Notes under the pieces: model-generated
Seen by the model: only the letters and a program-made list of their open reading frames with translations
Told to the model about the DNA's origin: nothing
Database searches by the model: none
In this document: in pieces, positions 1-11,523 of the stretch
Numbering within the stretch: the stretch's first letter is position 1
How the letters are laid out: each line of letters begins with the position of its first letter
DNA from: Forficula auricularia
Taxonomy: Eukaryota > Arthropoda > Insecta > Dermaptera > Forficulidae
Direction: 5' to 3'
Assembly (NCBI GenBank): GCA_024734495.1
Contig: JALMQS010000820.1
Span: 124,001 to 188,000 of the forward strand
DNA length: 64,000 bases
Translations under genes and position numbers: made by a program

Positions 1-850
1 GACGTTGTCACGTTCAACTATCGTTAGTAAACCGACTTTACAGACAACCGATTTTTTTTATATTTTATTTATTTTGCTGCTATATCTATCTTAAAGCACT
101 ATCGGAATTAAATTTATTAGCCTAAACGAATCAACTCTTTAAAATGTGAAAAAAAATTCTTCCTATTTGTATACTTTTCAAAAATTACTTAAAATATCGA
201 GTCATCGAAATTTTATTCTGATAATTTCATTTCTTATTTTTTTCTTATTCTTTTTTAAAGAAGTAGGTACATATATCTATATCTCCCACTTGGTTGTTCT
301 AATTGTAAGTTGAATGGCACCGAAACGTGTCGACCTAATTCGTTTGAAATGAACTATTTGCAATAAACAGTCGTTTGGTTTGCTACACAAAGGCCCACTT
401 GACTTGGCACGTTGGTCGGTCCCTTAAGACAATGTGTCTATTTGCACAGAGGTGGCTTTCATCACTAATATAAATACAACACAGAATAGCATAATTAACA
501 CAATTTATCTCTTTTCTCATATTCACCCTCAGGCAAGTCACTCTCTCTCTCTCTACCATGAAAATTAAAATCTACTTAGAAATTTACAAATCCATTATTT
601 CTATTCATTTATTACCAGGAACGCTAGGTAGGCTTTGATTTCTCGACCTCTTGGAATGACAAAGCAAGCAAGTACTGAAAATCGAACTCCAGAATTAGGT
701 TTCTAAATCTAAATCTCATTAAAAAACGAATCTAAAAGTACTACGATAAATGATAAGAGCAACGATAAAAGCGTGGGAAAAAGTAAATATAATAAAAAAA
801 AAAAAAAAGAATTGATTAAATTAAATATTGGGTTTGCAAGTTTTCAAACA
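1..850. other. AT-rich stretch, nothing recognised
   Basis: I see no exon, transposon end or RNA gene here. There is a short CT run near 540-555 and a poly-A run near 796-810. The sequence GAAACGTG near 331 resembles the repeat-borne hammerhead tails found elsewhere but has no CTGANGA partner, so it was not called. Confidence 0.5.
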
Positions 851-949
851 TTCATTTAAAAAATGTAGAAAATAGAAAAAAATATAGTTGTCTTATGGGA
901 GCTAGTGAAGACTTGTAGCTTATGAGCTTAAATTTGGCACATAAGCATA

Positions 950-1062
950 TATTAATTTCCCCTGTGGACTGGGGGTAGAATATGTCCACAGTATCCCCTG
1001 CTTGTCGTAGAAGGCGACTAAAAGGGGTTGGACGTGAGGCTTTAGCCCACTCCGTAAAAAAC
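950..1062. repeat. Dispersed-repeat fragment (LINE-like leader?)
   Basis: This block is more GC-rich than its surroundings and contains CCCCTGCTTGTCGTAGAAGG followed by CGACTAAAAGGGG. From memory, similar strings occur in many arthropod interspersed repeats, often next to non-LTR retrotransposons. No reading frame supports a protein. The family assignment is uncertain. Confidence 0.35.
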
Positions 1063-1194
1063 TTCACAGTTACGATAGGAACGTATTGCCTCGAAAAGAT
1101 ACGGATTTCAATGGATAGACCACCCATGGACAATGATTCGAGGTTCAAAGTCTAGATAAGTCCAGATCATTCCGAGAGTTAAAATACATTATCT

Positions 1195-1622
1195 GTTTTC
1201 TTAAAAAAATCCGAAAATGAGAGGTAAGGCGCCACCCTTTGTATCACTTCAGGATTTTTGGAGTGGTTCATAAATTTAATTATTAGGAGAGATATAAAAA
1301 TAAGTATTATATTTGAGCTCTGAATATAATATACTATTAGAATAAATTAACATTTTATTAAAAGTAAAACTTTATTTTCTTAAAAAATCCGAAAATGGGA
1401 GGTAAGGGGGGACCCTTTGTATTACTTCAGGATTTATGGAGTGGTTCATAAATTTAATTTTTAAGAGAGATATAAAAGTAAATATTATATTTGAGCTCTG
1501 AATATAATTTACCTTTTTGGTGTAACTCCTTCTCTCATCATTATCATAAAAAGAGCTCTGTATATAATATAATATTAAAATAAATTAAAATTTTTTTAAA
1601 AGTAAAACTTTATTTTCTAAAG
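1195..1622 (+). repeat. Tandem duplication, two units, second with a LINE-tail insertion
   Basis: Unit 1 (about 1195-1373) and unit 2 (about 1374-1620) align along their length; both contain AAATCCGAAAATG near the start, TCATAAATTTAATT in the middle and GTAAAACTTTATTTTC at the end. Unit 2 is longer only because it carries a 44-bp insertion plus a 16-bp target duplication at 1493-1568. Confidence 0.8.
1509..1552 (+). mobile_element. 44-bp 3' tail of a LINE, with 16-bp target-site duplication
   Basis: The insert ends TCATCATTATCATAAAAA, the same tail as the LINE whose 3' end lies at 29240-29265 on the other strand. It is flanked by GAGCTCTGAATATAAT (1493-1508) and GAGCTCTGTATATAAT (1553-1568), 15 of 16 identical. 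The uninterrupted sister unit at about 1316-1331 shows this sequence only once. This is an extremely 5'-truncated (dead-on-arrival) LINE insertion. Confidence 0.8.
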
Positions 1623-2362
1623 ATGAGGGTCTACCCAAAACAGAAAATCCTGGCAAGAGGTCTACGAGACAAAAAAGTTTGGGAATCTCTGATCTATAAC
1701 ATCAATAAAACATTTTTCTTATTAATTTTATATTCATGTCGTTTTGAGCTTACTGTTTCTAAAAACGTTGTCACGCCAAATAAAAGCTATAATTTTTTAT
1801 TAAAACTTCCAATTTTTTGAGTAACAGTGATTACGAATTCTTTTGAAACCTGGCTGCACAAAGAATAGTTCTTTTTTCCTTTTATTTTCAAGTTCAATGG
1901 CTCTCTTACTAAAAAAAACTATTGGGAATTCGAGCGAAATGGTAAAGAGTTGTTGATGAAAAAGAATCGAAATATATTACTAATAGTAATAAACGAAAAA
2001 AGAATAAGGAAGACAAAAGTTCAAGTTTGCTGCTTTTATATTTTAAAATTTAATTTGACATTGCTATTTTTAAGGCTTACTTATTATATTATTTAATGAA
2101 TATAGTAGGTATAGTAAGTAGTATATAGTTTCCTATATTCATTCGTGCTTTGACCCTTTGACTTTTGAGCTAATTTTCTTTTCCCTTTGGTCTTCTAAAT
2201 TCATTTTTTTAGGACATCAAAGAATAAAAATTCTCTCTTTAGAGATACGTATATCAATATTCACTTTTAAGCTGTCTATCGAAATGTCAAAAACAATCTC
2301 AATTCTCAGATCAACAAACGAAATAAATATTTTGATCATTGGCCTGGATTAAATTGCATACA
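1623..2362. other. AT-rich stretch, nothing recognised
   Basis: Only short chance ORFs are present (for example 1623-1820 and 2158-2352), with low-complexity composition and no domain resemblance. No transposon termini were found. Confidence 0.5.
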
Positions 2363-2580
2363 TTCATAGATATTTTTGAATTTTTTTTTCTTTTTACAAT
2401 TGACTTAATCCAATTTTCGATAATTAAATGTTACTTTGTATGATTTTATAAATATTTATTTATTTATTTATTTGATAATTAAAATATACAGCAAAGCGAT
2501 GTGTGTATCCAATTAAGTGGTGATTGATTTTAAATTCATACAAATAAATAAATAAATAATCAAACCAATTTTAGCTATAA
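2363..2580. repeat. Repeat copy, inverted relative to a copy at 3293-3745
   Basis: The segment CAATTGACTTAATCC, then TTCGATAATTAAATG, then TTACTTTGTATGATTTTATA recurs reverse-complemented at 3293-3343 plus 3686-3745. Here it is continuous, so it acts as an empty site for the insertion at 3344-3673. It is followed by ATTT/AAAT runs at 2455-2475 and 2541-2560 that are themselves complementary. Confidence 0.7.
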
Positions 2581-2834
2581 TTTTTGAGATCTTGTAGTCT
2601 ACGTCAGGGGACTTTAAACATTTTAAGCCGAGACCCACATTTGAGAAATATGTTCATGCCGCGATCCAAAAAAGCCAAATTTTTTCATTACCTTTTTTTA
2701 ATTCATACTTGAGAAATTTTCTTCAATTTTACAATAATGACCTTTTTTTAGCTACATATAATTTTTTTTAAACAATTAACATAAAAAAAAGTACTTTTCG
2801 ATCCAAGGAAAATTTAATAAAAAAAAGTATGTTT

Positions 2835-3165
2835 AAAATTTGAATTTTTATTTAAATCACATATAATTAATTATAATTAATTATTTATTGAACACGAACA
2901 AATAATACAATATAACTACGACGTTTCGATCGACTTATTCTGCCATCGTTCGTGATATAGTCGGTAATATGTCGATCGAAACGTCGTAGTTATCTTATTA
3001 ATTTGAAATATATAAATTTGAAACTTAAGCTGTTTAGAGGCAAAAAGTTACCGAGCATCGCTCGATGCTCCAGACACTATTATATTATTTGTTCGTGTTC
3101 AATAAATAATTATAATTAATTATCTGTGATTTAAATAAATATTCAAATTTTAATCAAATTAATCA
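2835..3165. repeat. Foldback element of the ACGACGTTTCGATCGAC family
   Basis: The left arm holds TTTATTTAAATCACATATAA and GAACACGAACAAATAATAC; the right arm at about 3083-3150 is the reverse complement. Inside are two opposed copies of GTCGATCGAAACGTC (minus strand at 2915-2945, plus strand at 2970-2986). This tail matches the GAAACGTC end of hammerhead motifs elsewhere in the window, but the CTGANGA part is degraded (CAGAATA), so ribozyme activity is doubtful. Confidence 0.65.
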
Positions 3166-3343
3166 CAAAAATAAAAGCTTCAACAGCTTCATTACTAAAA
3201 AAGTATGTATTTTTAATATTTTTACTTAGTAAAAGTATTGAAAAAATTAAGATAAATTTTTATAAACTTATTGAAAATAAATGTACCTAGTAAAAATAAT
3301 AATAAATAAATATTTATAAAATCATACAAAGTAACATTTAATT

Positions 3344-3673
3344 GTTAGTAATGAAGCTGTTGAAGGTTTTATTTTTGTGATTAATTTGATTAAAATTTGA
3401 ATTTTTATTTAAATCACACATAATTAATTATATCCGGCAGGGCGCGCTGAGGTCGTCAGTGTGTTGGTTTTTTGATTGGACTGTACATGGAGTCTATATA
3501 AGCCTGACCGACACGTGATTGGCTCATTTAAGCTATAATCGGAGTGGGTGCTCATTCTTGAGAACGATCGCAGAATTAGTCGATCGAAACGTCTTAGTTT
3601 TATTGTATTATTTGTTCGCATTCAATAAATAATTATAATTGATTATGTGTGTTTTAAATAAAAATTCAAATTT
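3344..3673. mobile_element. 330-bp foldback retroelement with 12-bp TSD
   Basis: TAACATTTAATT is present at 3332-3343 and again at 3674-3685, while the related copy at about 2420-2445 has it once. The inserted element has arms rich in AATTAATTAT and TAAATAAAAATTCAAATTT and a GC-richer core (3433-3572). It ends in a hammerhead-like segment (CGCAGAATTAGTCGATCGAA then ACGTC, 3569-3593). The variable-length TSD fits a target-primed retroelement such as a PLE derivative better than a cut-and-paste transposon. Confidence 0.7.
3488..3505 (+). promoter_or_regulatory. TATA-box-like site in the foldback core
   Basis: The core of the 330-bp element contains TCTATATAAGCC, a good TATA-box match, in the only GC-balanced part of the repeat and about 75 bp upstream of the hammerhead-like end. 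It could be an internal promoter of the element. This is inference from one site. Confidence 0.35.
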
Positions 3674-3961
3674 TAACATTTAATTATCGAAAATTGGATT
3701 AAGTCAATTGTAAAAAGAAAAAAAAATTCAAAAATATCTAAAATGAAAAATGAGAGAGACACGGATTCGAATCCCGTCGGGTGCTTAATTCATTTTTTCT
3801 TTTCAAAAAATAATAAAATAATTTTCTAAATATGTAGAATTAAAATAAGAAATTATTGATTACATTATTTAATTTTCGCGGCTCAAATTGCTTTAATGTA
3901 GTAAAATATTTAAATATTTTTTAACGACTCTGCGCATAGGTTAAGAATCACTGGTCTACGT

Positions 3962-4555
3962 AATAAGCCATTTAGAAGGAAGTGCCTAGATCAACAGCAC
4001 TCAAGCTATTTGCTTGGCGGGCCAAATTCGACATTTAGAAGGAATTGCATATCACAGAAGGATATTAAATTTAAAAAAACAAATACATAAATAAATGAAT
4101 AAAATATTTCCTAACAAGTCAACTAAAATTTGAAATCAAGTTAGACGGAGACTTTATAAGGTCGAAGGGTTGAAATGTGATTTATATTCAACAAATAAAT
4201 AAAAAACGAATTGGGGAAAATAATTCCTTTTATAGCGCAATAAAAGTGTAAGATTTTAACTTGGAAGGTGAGAATGACACGAGGGACAAGCAAGCAAGAT
4301 GGGCAAAGGGCCTCCCTTTCTCAGACCCCTGTACCATATAACTTTCTCTTTTTATTATTTTTATTTTATAGAATATTATCAAGTGACATTTATATTAGGT
4401 TTATAACAAATACCATATATATTATGATAGAATATTCATATTTTCTCTGAATAACGTTCCCTATGTTCAATGTAAAATAAAATAAACTGCAACGGATCGT
4501 TGCTAAGCTTTATCCAATGTAGTATCTTATTCTAGGGCAAAGTACTTTAAAATAT
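3962..4555. other. AT-rich stretch, nothing recognised
   Basis: No gene or transposon terminus was identified. The ORF at 4268-4450 has no recognisable domain and sits in low-complexity sequence. Confidence 0.45.
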
Positions 4556-5075
4556 AATTTTACAAAAAACTTTATATGACCTTTTTTGTGTTTCTCAAGG
4601 TACTTAATTACAATATTAAATTTCATCAAAATTGGTTTAGTCATTTTCAAGATATTTATAAAAAACTAAAAAAGTACTGAAATAAAGTACTAATGCTTGT
4701 GGCCTCCCGATATGTACCAAAAAATAATCAGCGCTTCATTTTGTTAAAGTAATGGTAGGTTTTCAATTTCATTTCAATCGGTGCAACGGTGTGGAAAAAA
4801 TCGTGGACGAAAAAAACGATAACATACATCCATCCATCCGCACGCACTTCCTGAAAAAATCGCACTTTTTGGCCTCTGGACGAGACTCCATGTAATTTTT
4901 GGCAAAATCATCCCTTGCTAAAATTCAACCTAAATGAATACTACAATTTGTGACTTTAATTGAGACCATGGGTTCAGTAGTCTTTACCTGAGCACCCTTT
5001 GAAGTCGCGCTTGGCGCGAGACCGATTACAATACTTTACCCATGCTTCGCATTGGATAAAGTAAAAAATATATTA
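4556..5075 (+). repeat. Long dispersed repeat ending in GATAAAGTAAAAA
   Basis: The segment runs to CGATTACAATACTTTACCCA and GGATAAAGTAAAAAA. A similar terminus closes the repeats at 16700-17450 and 26545-26935, and in reverse at 53580-53960. It includes a short palindrome, GCGCTTGGCGCG, near 5010. No ORF is supported. The relationship rests on the shared 3' end and is less certain internally. Confidence 0.5.
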
Positions 5076-8000
5076 AGCCAGCCAAGTGCGAGTCGGGCTC
5101 GTCTATTAAGGAACTCGTCCCTTAAGATCTTCCAAAATACTTGAAAATACTTGTTTCTTAATTTTATGTTCAGCAGCTTCGGATTATTATTAGCTAGAAA
5201 AATCTGCAAAAAATTGAAAGTTTAGGGCCCTCCCACAGTGTTATTTTAAAATGAATTAAATAGAGGGCCACTGGAAGGTGTAGGCAATTGTGTAGGCCCA
5301 TAGCACTACAGCGTCAAAACTAAAATTATTTATTAGAAGAAATTTTTAATTCATTCAAAGGTACTCCTTCGATGGGTATGAGTAAAAAAAAATTTCATCA
5401 ACCCTTTTGTGAACCCTATTTTTTCAATTTTGACAAAAAGAGTATCCATAGATCATTAAGCTCTATCCAGCTGCTAAATTTCAATTTTTTAGCTTTATTA
5501 AAATCCTTAAAAATAATTTTGCCAGATAAATTCGCTTAACACCTCACTGTGCGTCGTTAAGGAGAGGTTTAACTTAAAATTATGAGAAATTCTATTAATT
5601 CACTTATTCTTTCTTTATCAACGAAAAATATGAATTTGATATCTCAAGTATTTTGAAAGCTCTAAGGAATGAAACCCTCGGAATGCGGACCGATTGGATT
5701 TTGGCCTGTTTATTTATATTAAACTATGTAGGTGCGAACCCCTCCTGCTAGCCAATGAGCTCCACACCCCCTGAGCAATCTCCTTCTCTCCGATCACTTT
5801 CAACCCCATGGGTTATTTCCAATTCTAACAATTTCGAAAACATTCTTAGCAAATTTCTTGATGATAATTCTATTTTGCTATTTAAATTTGTTTTGTGGCA
5901 TTAATTGCATACTTTGACCATTTTTACTTTGGAAATTGTTTTTTTAAATGTTTGAGGAAATTTTGGTTATTGACGGGGATAGGGATGGAAATTCAAAAAA
6001 TCCTTTATTAGCGGTTATCTGGGCGGGTGGCCCTGGCGGGCAGCGTCTCGAGACGGCCAAAAGTTTGTTTGCAATATAATTTTGTTCAACTCTATATTAA
6101 TTAAATAGGTATATTTTATTAATTAAAAATGAGCTCCAAGAAATAATTTAACTCATTGCGAAAGCAAAATAAAAAATATTTTTTATAGATTGTAGATATT
6201 ATTTATTTTGAGCATATTTAAAAAAAAAAATTGATATTTAGGTACTGAATAAATTTATTATATAAAAATTTCATCTATTACATTTTTATTTAAATTTAGA
6301 CAATTATCTTAAGACGTTTTCATTAGGGTTATTAATTAATTTTTTGAATTTAGGAGTGAACACTTACATATATATATATATATATATATATTCCTCCGTT
6401 CGAATATATAAGTCTCTTCAAGGCCTTTGATAACAATGAATTAACCCAAACCCATTGTCTGCCTGGGTACAAAAGAAATGAGAAACCTTTTTTAAAACGC
6501 CAAGATTGGCATTCTTCTACCTGACAATAATTAATTTAATTACTTAAAATCGTGTGAAATCAAATCAAACCGATTTGGCCCAAAATTTAGATAAACCATC
6601 CGGAGCACTAAACAAACATATGGTGTAAATATGGTTTCGATACGTTCAGTGGTTTAGGCGTGGGTCGATCACGCACATACACACTAAAGATTATATATGT
6701 ATAGATAGTATAAAGAATAATAAATAAGGAACAATTTTACACAGAAGTAGGTTAAAAAAAATAATTCCACACATCAAAGGCAAGAAATTTGGATTCTTTC
6801 TTCTTATTCGTTTGAAATCTACTTACCTGATTATTTTCTAAGATTTAATTCATAATCTAAATACAACATAATATCGTCTATTTCTATTATTATATATAGA
6901 TGAGGTTTGTATATTTAGCTAAATATCTCTAAGGGGCTGAGAGCTAAGTTACGCGGAAACTTATGCAAATGATAATATATTTATAAACCATATTCAACAA
7001 CGCTTAATTAGATTCTTGAAAGAGCCTACTATTTTTGGTGTATAACATTTTCATTCAGCCATGTGCTGAAAGGCTAAGGATCTCTTATCGTTTAATCCTA
7101 TACAATTTCTCTCTAATTAGACATTCGAGTTAGTGGGATGGATGTTTTTCTCGCAACCAAAGAGCACTTGCTGCCAATTATGTCCTCTCGATTCGAGCAA
7201 ATTCTATTTTATTCTGTGTCAAGGGGATAAATCGAAATCCACCTATCTGGCCAGATGGACTCGTACGTACTTCACCCAATATTTAAATCCGGCCGATTCA
7301 AGTTAATTAATTTAAATTTAAATTGAATAAAGTTTTAGACATGTCACTAGCTTATTAAATCCATTATGGAAACCATGAATCTTCATCAAATTAGACGAGA
7401 GAAACTACGATAAATCTTTTTCTAAGAAATACTTTAAAAAAATCTTTGGAAAGTTGATTTTGCATGATTTATCATTTTTTAGGGCATATTATTAGCACAG
7501 TATTTCGTACGATTATTGAAGCTTAGCATTATGCATCGTCTAAAAATTTTCACAGATTTCGTTTTTCGGTGGTTGAGTTGTTTATCTAAAGAGAAATTGT
7601 GGCTAAAAACACCAACTAGATTAGGCATTTTTGATGAAACCGTTTTATTATAATGCACAATGTTTCGATATCTAACTCCGTAAAATACTGAAAAAAGAAG
7701 CCCTATTCGCTAGTCCTACCACACATCTCTCCAAGAATCTCTCCAGCGGAATAGAGTATTCTGTACCATCGGTTTCCAAATGAAACTTTTTAATATTTCT
7801 TAGAGTCTATATAGTTTCGAAGGCTTTCTTTGACTTCATCTTCATTTTTTTCTTTATAAATATTTTATGTTTTTTCTTCTTTTGAATAAAGAATAGTTTC
7901 TATGAGAAGTTGTATTATTATTCACAATTAATGAATGCTATATTTATTTGCATGAAGCAGTAAATACCCTCTTTAATATATTCTTTTATTTGGTTTGTCT

Positions 8001-8342
8001 GGCCATCTGATTTTATGTACCTACACTTTTCAAAAATAAACAATATTTTAAAAAATTTTTGAAGTATAAGTTCATTGGTTAGTTATAGTACAAACAAAAA
8101 GCTCGTATTTATAATAATATCTTTAAGCCAATATTAATAAGTTAATAAATTAATGTAACCTTAATTGTAAATAAAAATTATTACCAATAGGTATATAATT
8201 AAAAAAAATTCCTGAATTAAATTGTTTCTTACCATGTACCAATGTTAATAAAAGTAGTTAAAATAAAAATATAATCTATTAACATAGAGAGAAACTGAAA
8301 TTATAAAAATTAAATACGGAAGTTATACTTCAAACATGTGTA
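5076..8342. other. Long AT-rich stretch, little recognised
   Basis: A TA microsatellite occupies about 6368-6391. CACCTCACTGTGCGTCGTTA near 5541 resembles one terminus of the TA-flanked element at 36874-37649 and may be a solo end. GGGCAGCGTCTCGAGACGG near 6039 resembles the GC-rich repeat at 54070-54145. I see no exon or transposase here. Confidence 0.45.
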
Positions 8343-8440
8343 CTAGGGTAATACTTATTTTGGGTATTTTTGAATTTTTACGCTGACAGAGGCTCATATG
8401 ATTCGAAATAAATACAAAAACTACTTTTTAAGGACCCTGG
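8343..8440 (+). repeat. End fragment of the 616-bp MITE family
   Basis: The sequence TAGGGTAATACTTATTTTGG followed by GTATTTTTGAATTTTTACG and AGAGGCTCATATG matches the left end of the element at 55645-56260. The other end is missing, so this is a truncated copy. Confidence 0.65.
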
Positions 8441-9066
8441 TATTATTAATGATTCCGATTCTCATTTTCTTATTTTATTATTAGATTGTCTATCAAATAT
8501 TCATTGTGATAATCTCAGCCGCAGCAGGAAATGGTGATTTATTAAATAGAATCCGACTCAGGTCCAATTCTCTAATGTATGTCTATGTTAACTTTGCGCG
8601 TCTATTTGTCTTCCTTTGCAAATTACGAATACAAATACAATTCCAACTCGTTCTCTGTCTTAGTCTTGAATCTTGATATAAATATTGAATGAAATAGAGA
8701 ATTGAAAATTCCATTAGGGAATTCCATAAGAAATTTATAACTTTTCGATAAGAATTTCCAATTAATTAGGTGGCAAAGTCACGAAAGACAAAAAGTCATG
8801 ATTCCCTTGGTAACCCGCCAAAAGATTATATTTATCACACAAAAGCCAGACCTTCTATTAAAGGAAAAGTTTCTTCTTAATTTCTTATTAGATAGTTTTT
8901 TATCTGATAGTGTTCCGTATACCTTTTAAAAGATTAACGGAACACTCCCTTATAACACCATCTGCAGGTCAAAAATGAAATTAAAATCCGACGATTAACA
9001 ACTGACCCCAGACTCTTTAAAAATTATTTTATACATGCTTGATTTTAAATAAAATGGTTTAAATCA
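8441..9066. other. AT-rich stretch, nothing recognised
   Basis: No exon, RNA gene or repeat terminus could be supported. A short inverted pair, AGTGTTCCGTAT and ACGGAACACT, sits at about 8909-8948. Confidence 0.45.
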
Positions 9067-9259
9067 GTGGTTCCTAACCTAGAGATATGCACCCCCATGG
9101 GGGTAATCAGACTAATTAAAATATATTGACGGTAATGAATTTAATTCTTGCGCTATGTAGTGAGGAGAGGCGAGGAAGGATATTTTTTAAACAAGTGGTA
9201 AAGACACATGGCCTGCTTGGTTATAGGGGTAATGAAAGTGAAAAGGTTAGGAAAAACTG
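9067..9259. mobile_element. Short hAT-like MITE
   Basis: It starts CAGTGGTTCCTAACC and ends GGTTAGGAAAAACTG, imperfect terminal inverted repeats typical of hAT MITEs. The expected 8-bp target duplication is not recognisable, so the copy is probably old. The ORF overlapping it at 9126-9338 is a chance frame. Confidence 0.6.
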
Positions 9260-9349
9260 CTGTAGACTCTACCAGGGTGAATTTATAATCATCAGAAAAA
9301 TGATCCTTAAAATTCAATATATGAGATTTCTCTACTGACTGTCTTAAGA

Positions 9350-9870
9350 GAAACTTCTCTCAGTACTAACAAAGAAAACGTCTTATTTTATCGATTTAAT
9401 CTTTGTGAAGGTACACGTAAACATTCTAATATAAGAAAATAGCACTGTAATTAGGATTTTGTAGTTTAAATGAAATGTTATGAAAACATTCAGTTTCTTC
9501 CACTGGGGCAGCGAGTCGACTAGAAATGGCAAAGGGTTTTTCCGCATCACATATTCAATTAAATATATTGAAATTTCATATCTATCAAATATTTTCTTTT
9601 ATCTTTTATATCAAATAGTTTTTATTAGAATATTTGCTTTTAAAGGGTAGTTTAGTTGAAGTCTAATTTGAAAAAAACACTAATTACTACTTTGAAATAA
9701 TTTTTAAAAATAAAAATTTATAAATTTTATAAAACAATCTTAATCGATTATTAATAATTATATTCAATTTTGAACGAAATTGATTGATTAGTTTTTAAGA
9801 AAATGATAAAAAGCTAGAAAACCGTAACAAATGACTCGCTGATGGCAGGTGATTTGCGACCCAGCCTCTT
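9350..9870 (+). repeat. Copy 1 of a three-copy repeat block
   Basis: This roughly 500-bp unit contains ATAAGAAAATAGCA, TTTAAATGAAATGTTATGAA and GACTAGAAATGGCAAA. It aligns in direct orientation with 9865-10355 and inversely with 10477-10957. Confidence 0.75.
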
Positions 9871-10957
9871 GATAAAATAGACAGAAATAATTATAAATGA
9901 GAAAGAAAACGATCATATTCCATCGATTTCATCTATCTGAAGGTTCACAGTATATCTTATATATAAGAAAATAGCATTTCGATTAAGAATTTTTGTGGTT
10001 TAAAAGAAATTGTATGAAAAGATTCAATTTCTTCTCTCCGGGAGCGAATCAACTAGAAATGGCCAAAAGTTTTATTTATTTTCTCATTAGATATTTATTC
10101 AAATATATTAAAATTTCACATCTGTGTGTTATTTTCATTTATATTTTATATAAAATAATTATCATTAGTAAATTTATATTTTAAAGTGTAGTTTATTTGA
10201 AGGCCAATTTGAAAAAACCCTAATAACTCAGTTGAAATTTTTTTTAAAAATATAAAATTGATAGATATTGTAAAACAATTAATTATTAGTAATGTAATTC
10301 AATTTTGAACCAAATCGATTAAGCACTTTTTGAGAAAATCCTCAAAAACCATCTGAACCCTCAAAAAACGATGTGCTTTGAAAAAGTTAAAAAAGTCATA
10401 TGAAACGAAACATTGACTTGTGACATGGAGGTGAATTTTAAAATGTTTCTAAAACGGCCTTTCATAGACGATTTTCGGGGTTTTTGACGATTTTCTCAAA
10501 AAGTACTGAATCGATTCTGTTCAAAATCGAATTACATTATTAATAATTAATCGCTTTATAGCATCTATCAATTTAAAATTTAAAAAAATAAAATTCAACG
10601 TTTTTTCTGGTTGGAGTTCAAATAAACTACCCTTCAAAATAAAAATTTCCTAATGATAATTATTTGATATAAAAAATAAATTGAAATAACCCACAGATAT
10701 GAAATTTCAATAGATTTGAATAAACATCCAATGAGAAAAAAATAGAACCTTTCGGCATTCTATTTTATTCGCTCCCAGAGAGAAGAAATTGAATCCTTTC
10801 ATACAATTTCTTTTAAACTACAAAATTCTTAATCAAAATGATATTTTCTTATATTAAAAAGCTTCTATGAACCTCAAGATTGATTAAATAGATAAAATAA
10901 GATAGTTTTCTTTATCATTTATAATTCTTTTGGTTTCTTTTATCAAGAGGCTGGGTC
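9865..10957. repeat. About 1.1-kb imperfect palindrome
   Basis: The left arm (9865-10355) begins CAGCCTCTTGATAAAA and the right arm (10477-10957) ends TTTATCAAGAGGCTG. Interior markers such as the ATTTCTTCTCTCCGGGAGCG and CGCTCCCAGAGAGAAGAAAT pair also match inversely. The spacer is about 120 bp. With copy 1 (9350-9870) directly in front, this is a direct-plus-inverted triplication. Chance ORFs at 9993-10184 and 10884-11129 fall inside it. Confidence 0.75.
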
Positions 10958-11372
10958 CCAGCCTATTGAAATATCTTTTAATATATATAAATATTCGATT
11001 ATTTAATATAATAAATAAATAAATAAAATAATTTAAAGATACGATTATATGTATTATACATATATAAACATCATTGAGCTTGGGAACCAGCGGCCCATAA
11101 CTCGGAGGGCAGAGGAAAACTATTTTCATATTTTTGCTAAATAATTCTATAAAAGCTTTAATTGAAATTATTTACTATTTTATTTTGTTATTATAAATTC
11201 AAGATGCTGTGAACCTGCAGGTATTTATAAATTTGATAAAGAGTGCGTAGAATTCAAAAAGAAAACAGGTTGTCTATAGTTTTCTGTCGCTAGTCCTGGA
11301 CGTTTTTTCTAAATTCATTATTAGTAAGTACTTAATGGGTACTTATGTTAAAAAAGGAATGTGGATTCCTAC
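10958..11372. other. Intergenic or intronic AT-rich sequence downstream of the minus-strand exon
   Basis: No further exon was recognised. This would be intron for the minus-strand gene that owns the exon at 11373-11523. Confidence 0.4.
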
Positions 11373-11523
11373 CTGGCAAATCGATACTCATGTTCTGCTC
11401 GGCTTCTCCATCTGTGACTGTGATGAGGGTGGCTACAGTGGTGGCTGAATCCGTGCTGGTGTTGATGGTATTGTTGGAACAGGTGGAGGTAGAGCTACTG
11501 CCCATGATCACCAGTTTCGGCAC
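11373..11523 (-). CDS. Internal coding exon of an unidentified protein
   Basis: On the minus strand a pyrimidine-rich acceptor (TTTTGCTTTAG) precedes a 151-bp block that ends TTGCCAG before a donor GTAGGA. The block is clearly more GC-balanced than its AT-rich flanks. One frame is open throughout (50 codons plus one base) and reads VPKLVIMGSSSTSTC near its start and TDGEAEQNMSIDLPG at its end. The peptide is Ser/Thr-rich and acidic toward the C-terminal side, as in linker regions of regulatory proteins; I see no domain and do not recognise the gene. The opposite strand also has an open frame here, but it lacks splice signals. The exon lies about 1.6 kb from the GC-rich promoter-like block at 13150-13319, so a divergent gene pair is plausible. 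Confidence 0.6.

Larger units (their letters stand above)
2605..3953. mobile_element. hAT-type non-autonomous element with 8-bp TSD
   Basis: The element starts CAGGGGACTTTAAAC and ends GGTTAAGAATCACTG, a typical hAT-like terminus. It is flanked by identical 8-bp copies of GTCTACGT (2597-2604 and 3954-3961). No transposase frame is visible. It is inflated by later insertions, including hammerhead-like foldback elements at about 2835-3165 and 3344-3673. Confidence 0.75.

Noticed and set aside
325..345. GAAACGTGTCGACC resembling a hammerhead tail
   Set aside because: No CTGANGA or helix II upstream.
852..1148. 98-residue minus-strand frame
   Set aside because: It overlaps a dispersed-repeat fragment and has no recognisable domain or splice context.
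3755..3785. GGATTCGAATCCCGT, tRNA T-arm-like
   Set aside because: Only the T-arm is recognisable; there is no D-arm, anticodon arm or acceptor pairing, so it was not called a tRNA.
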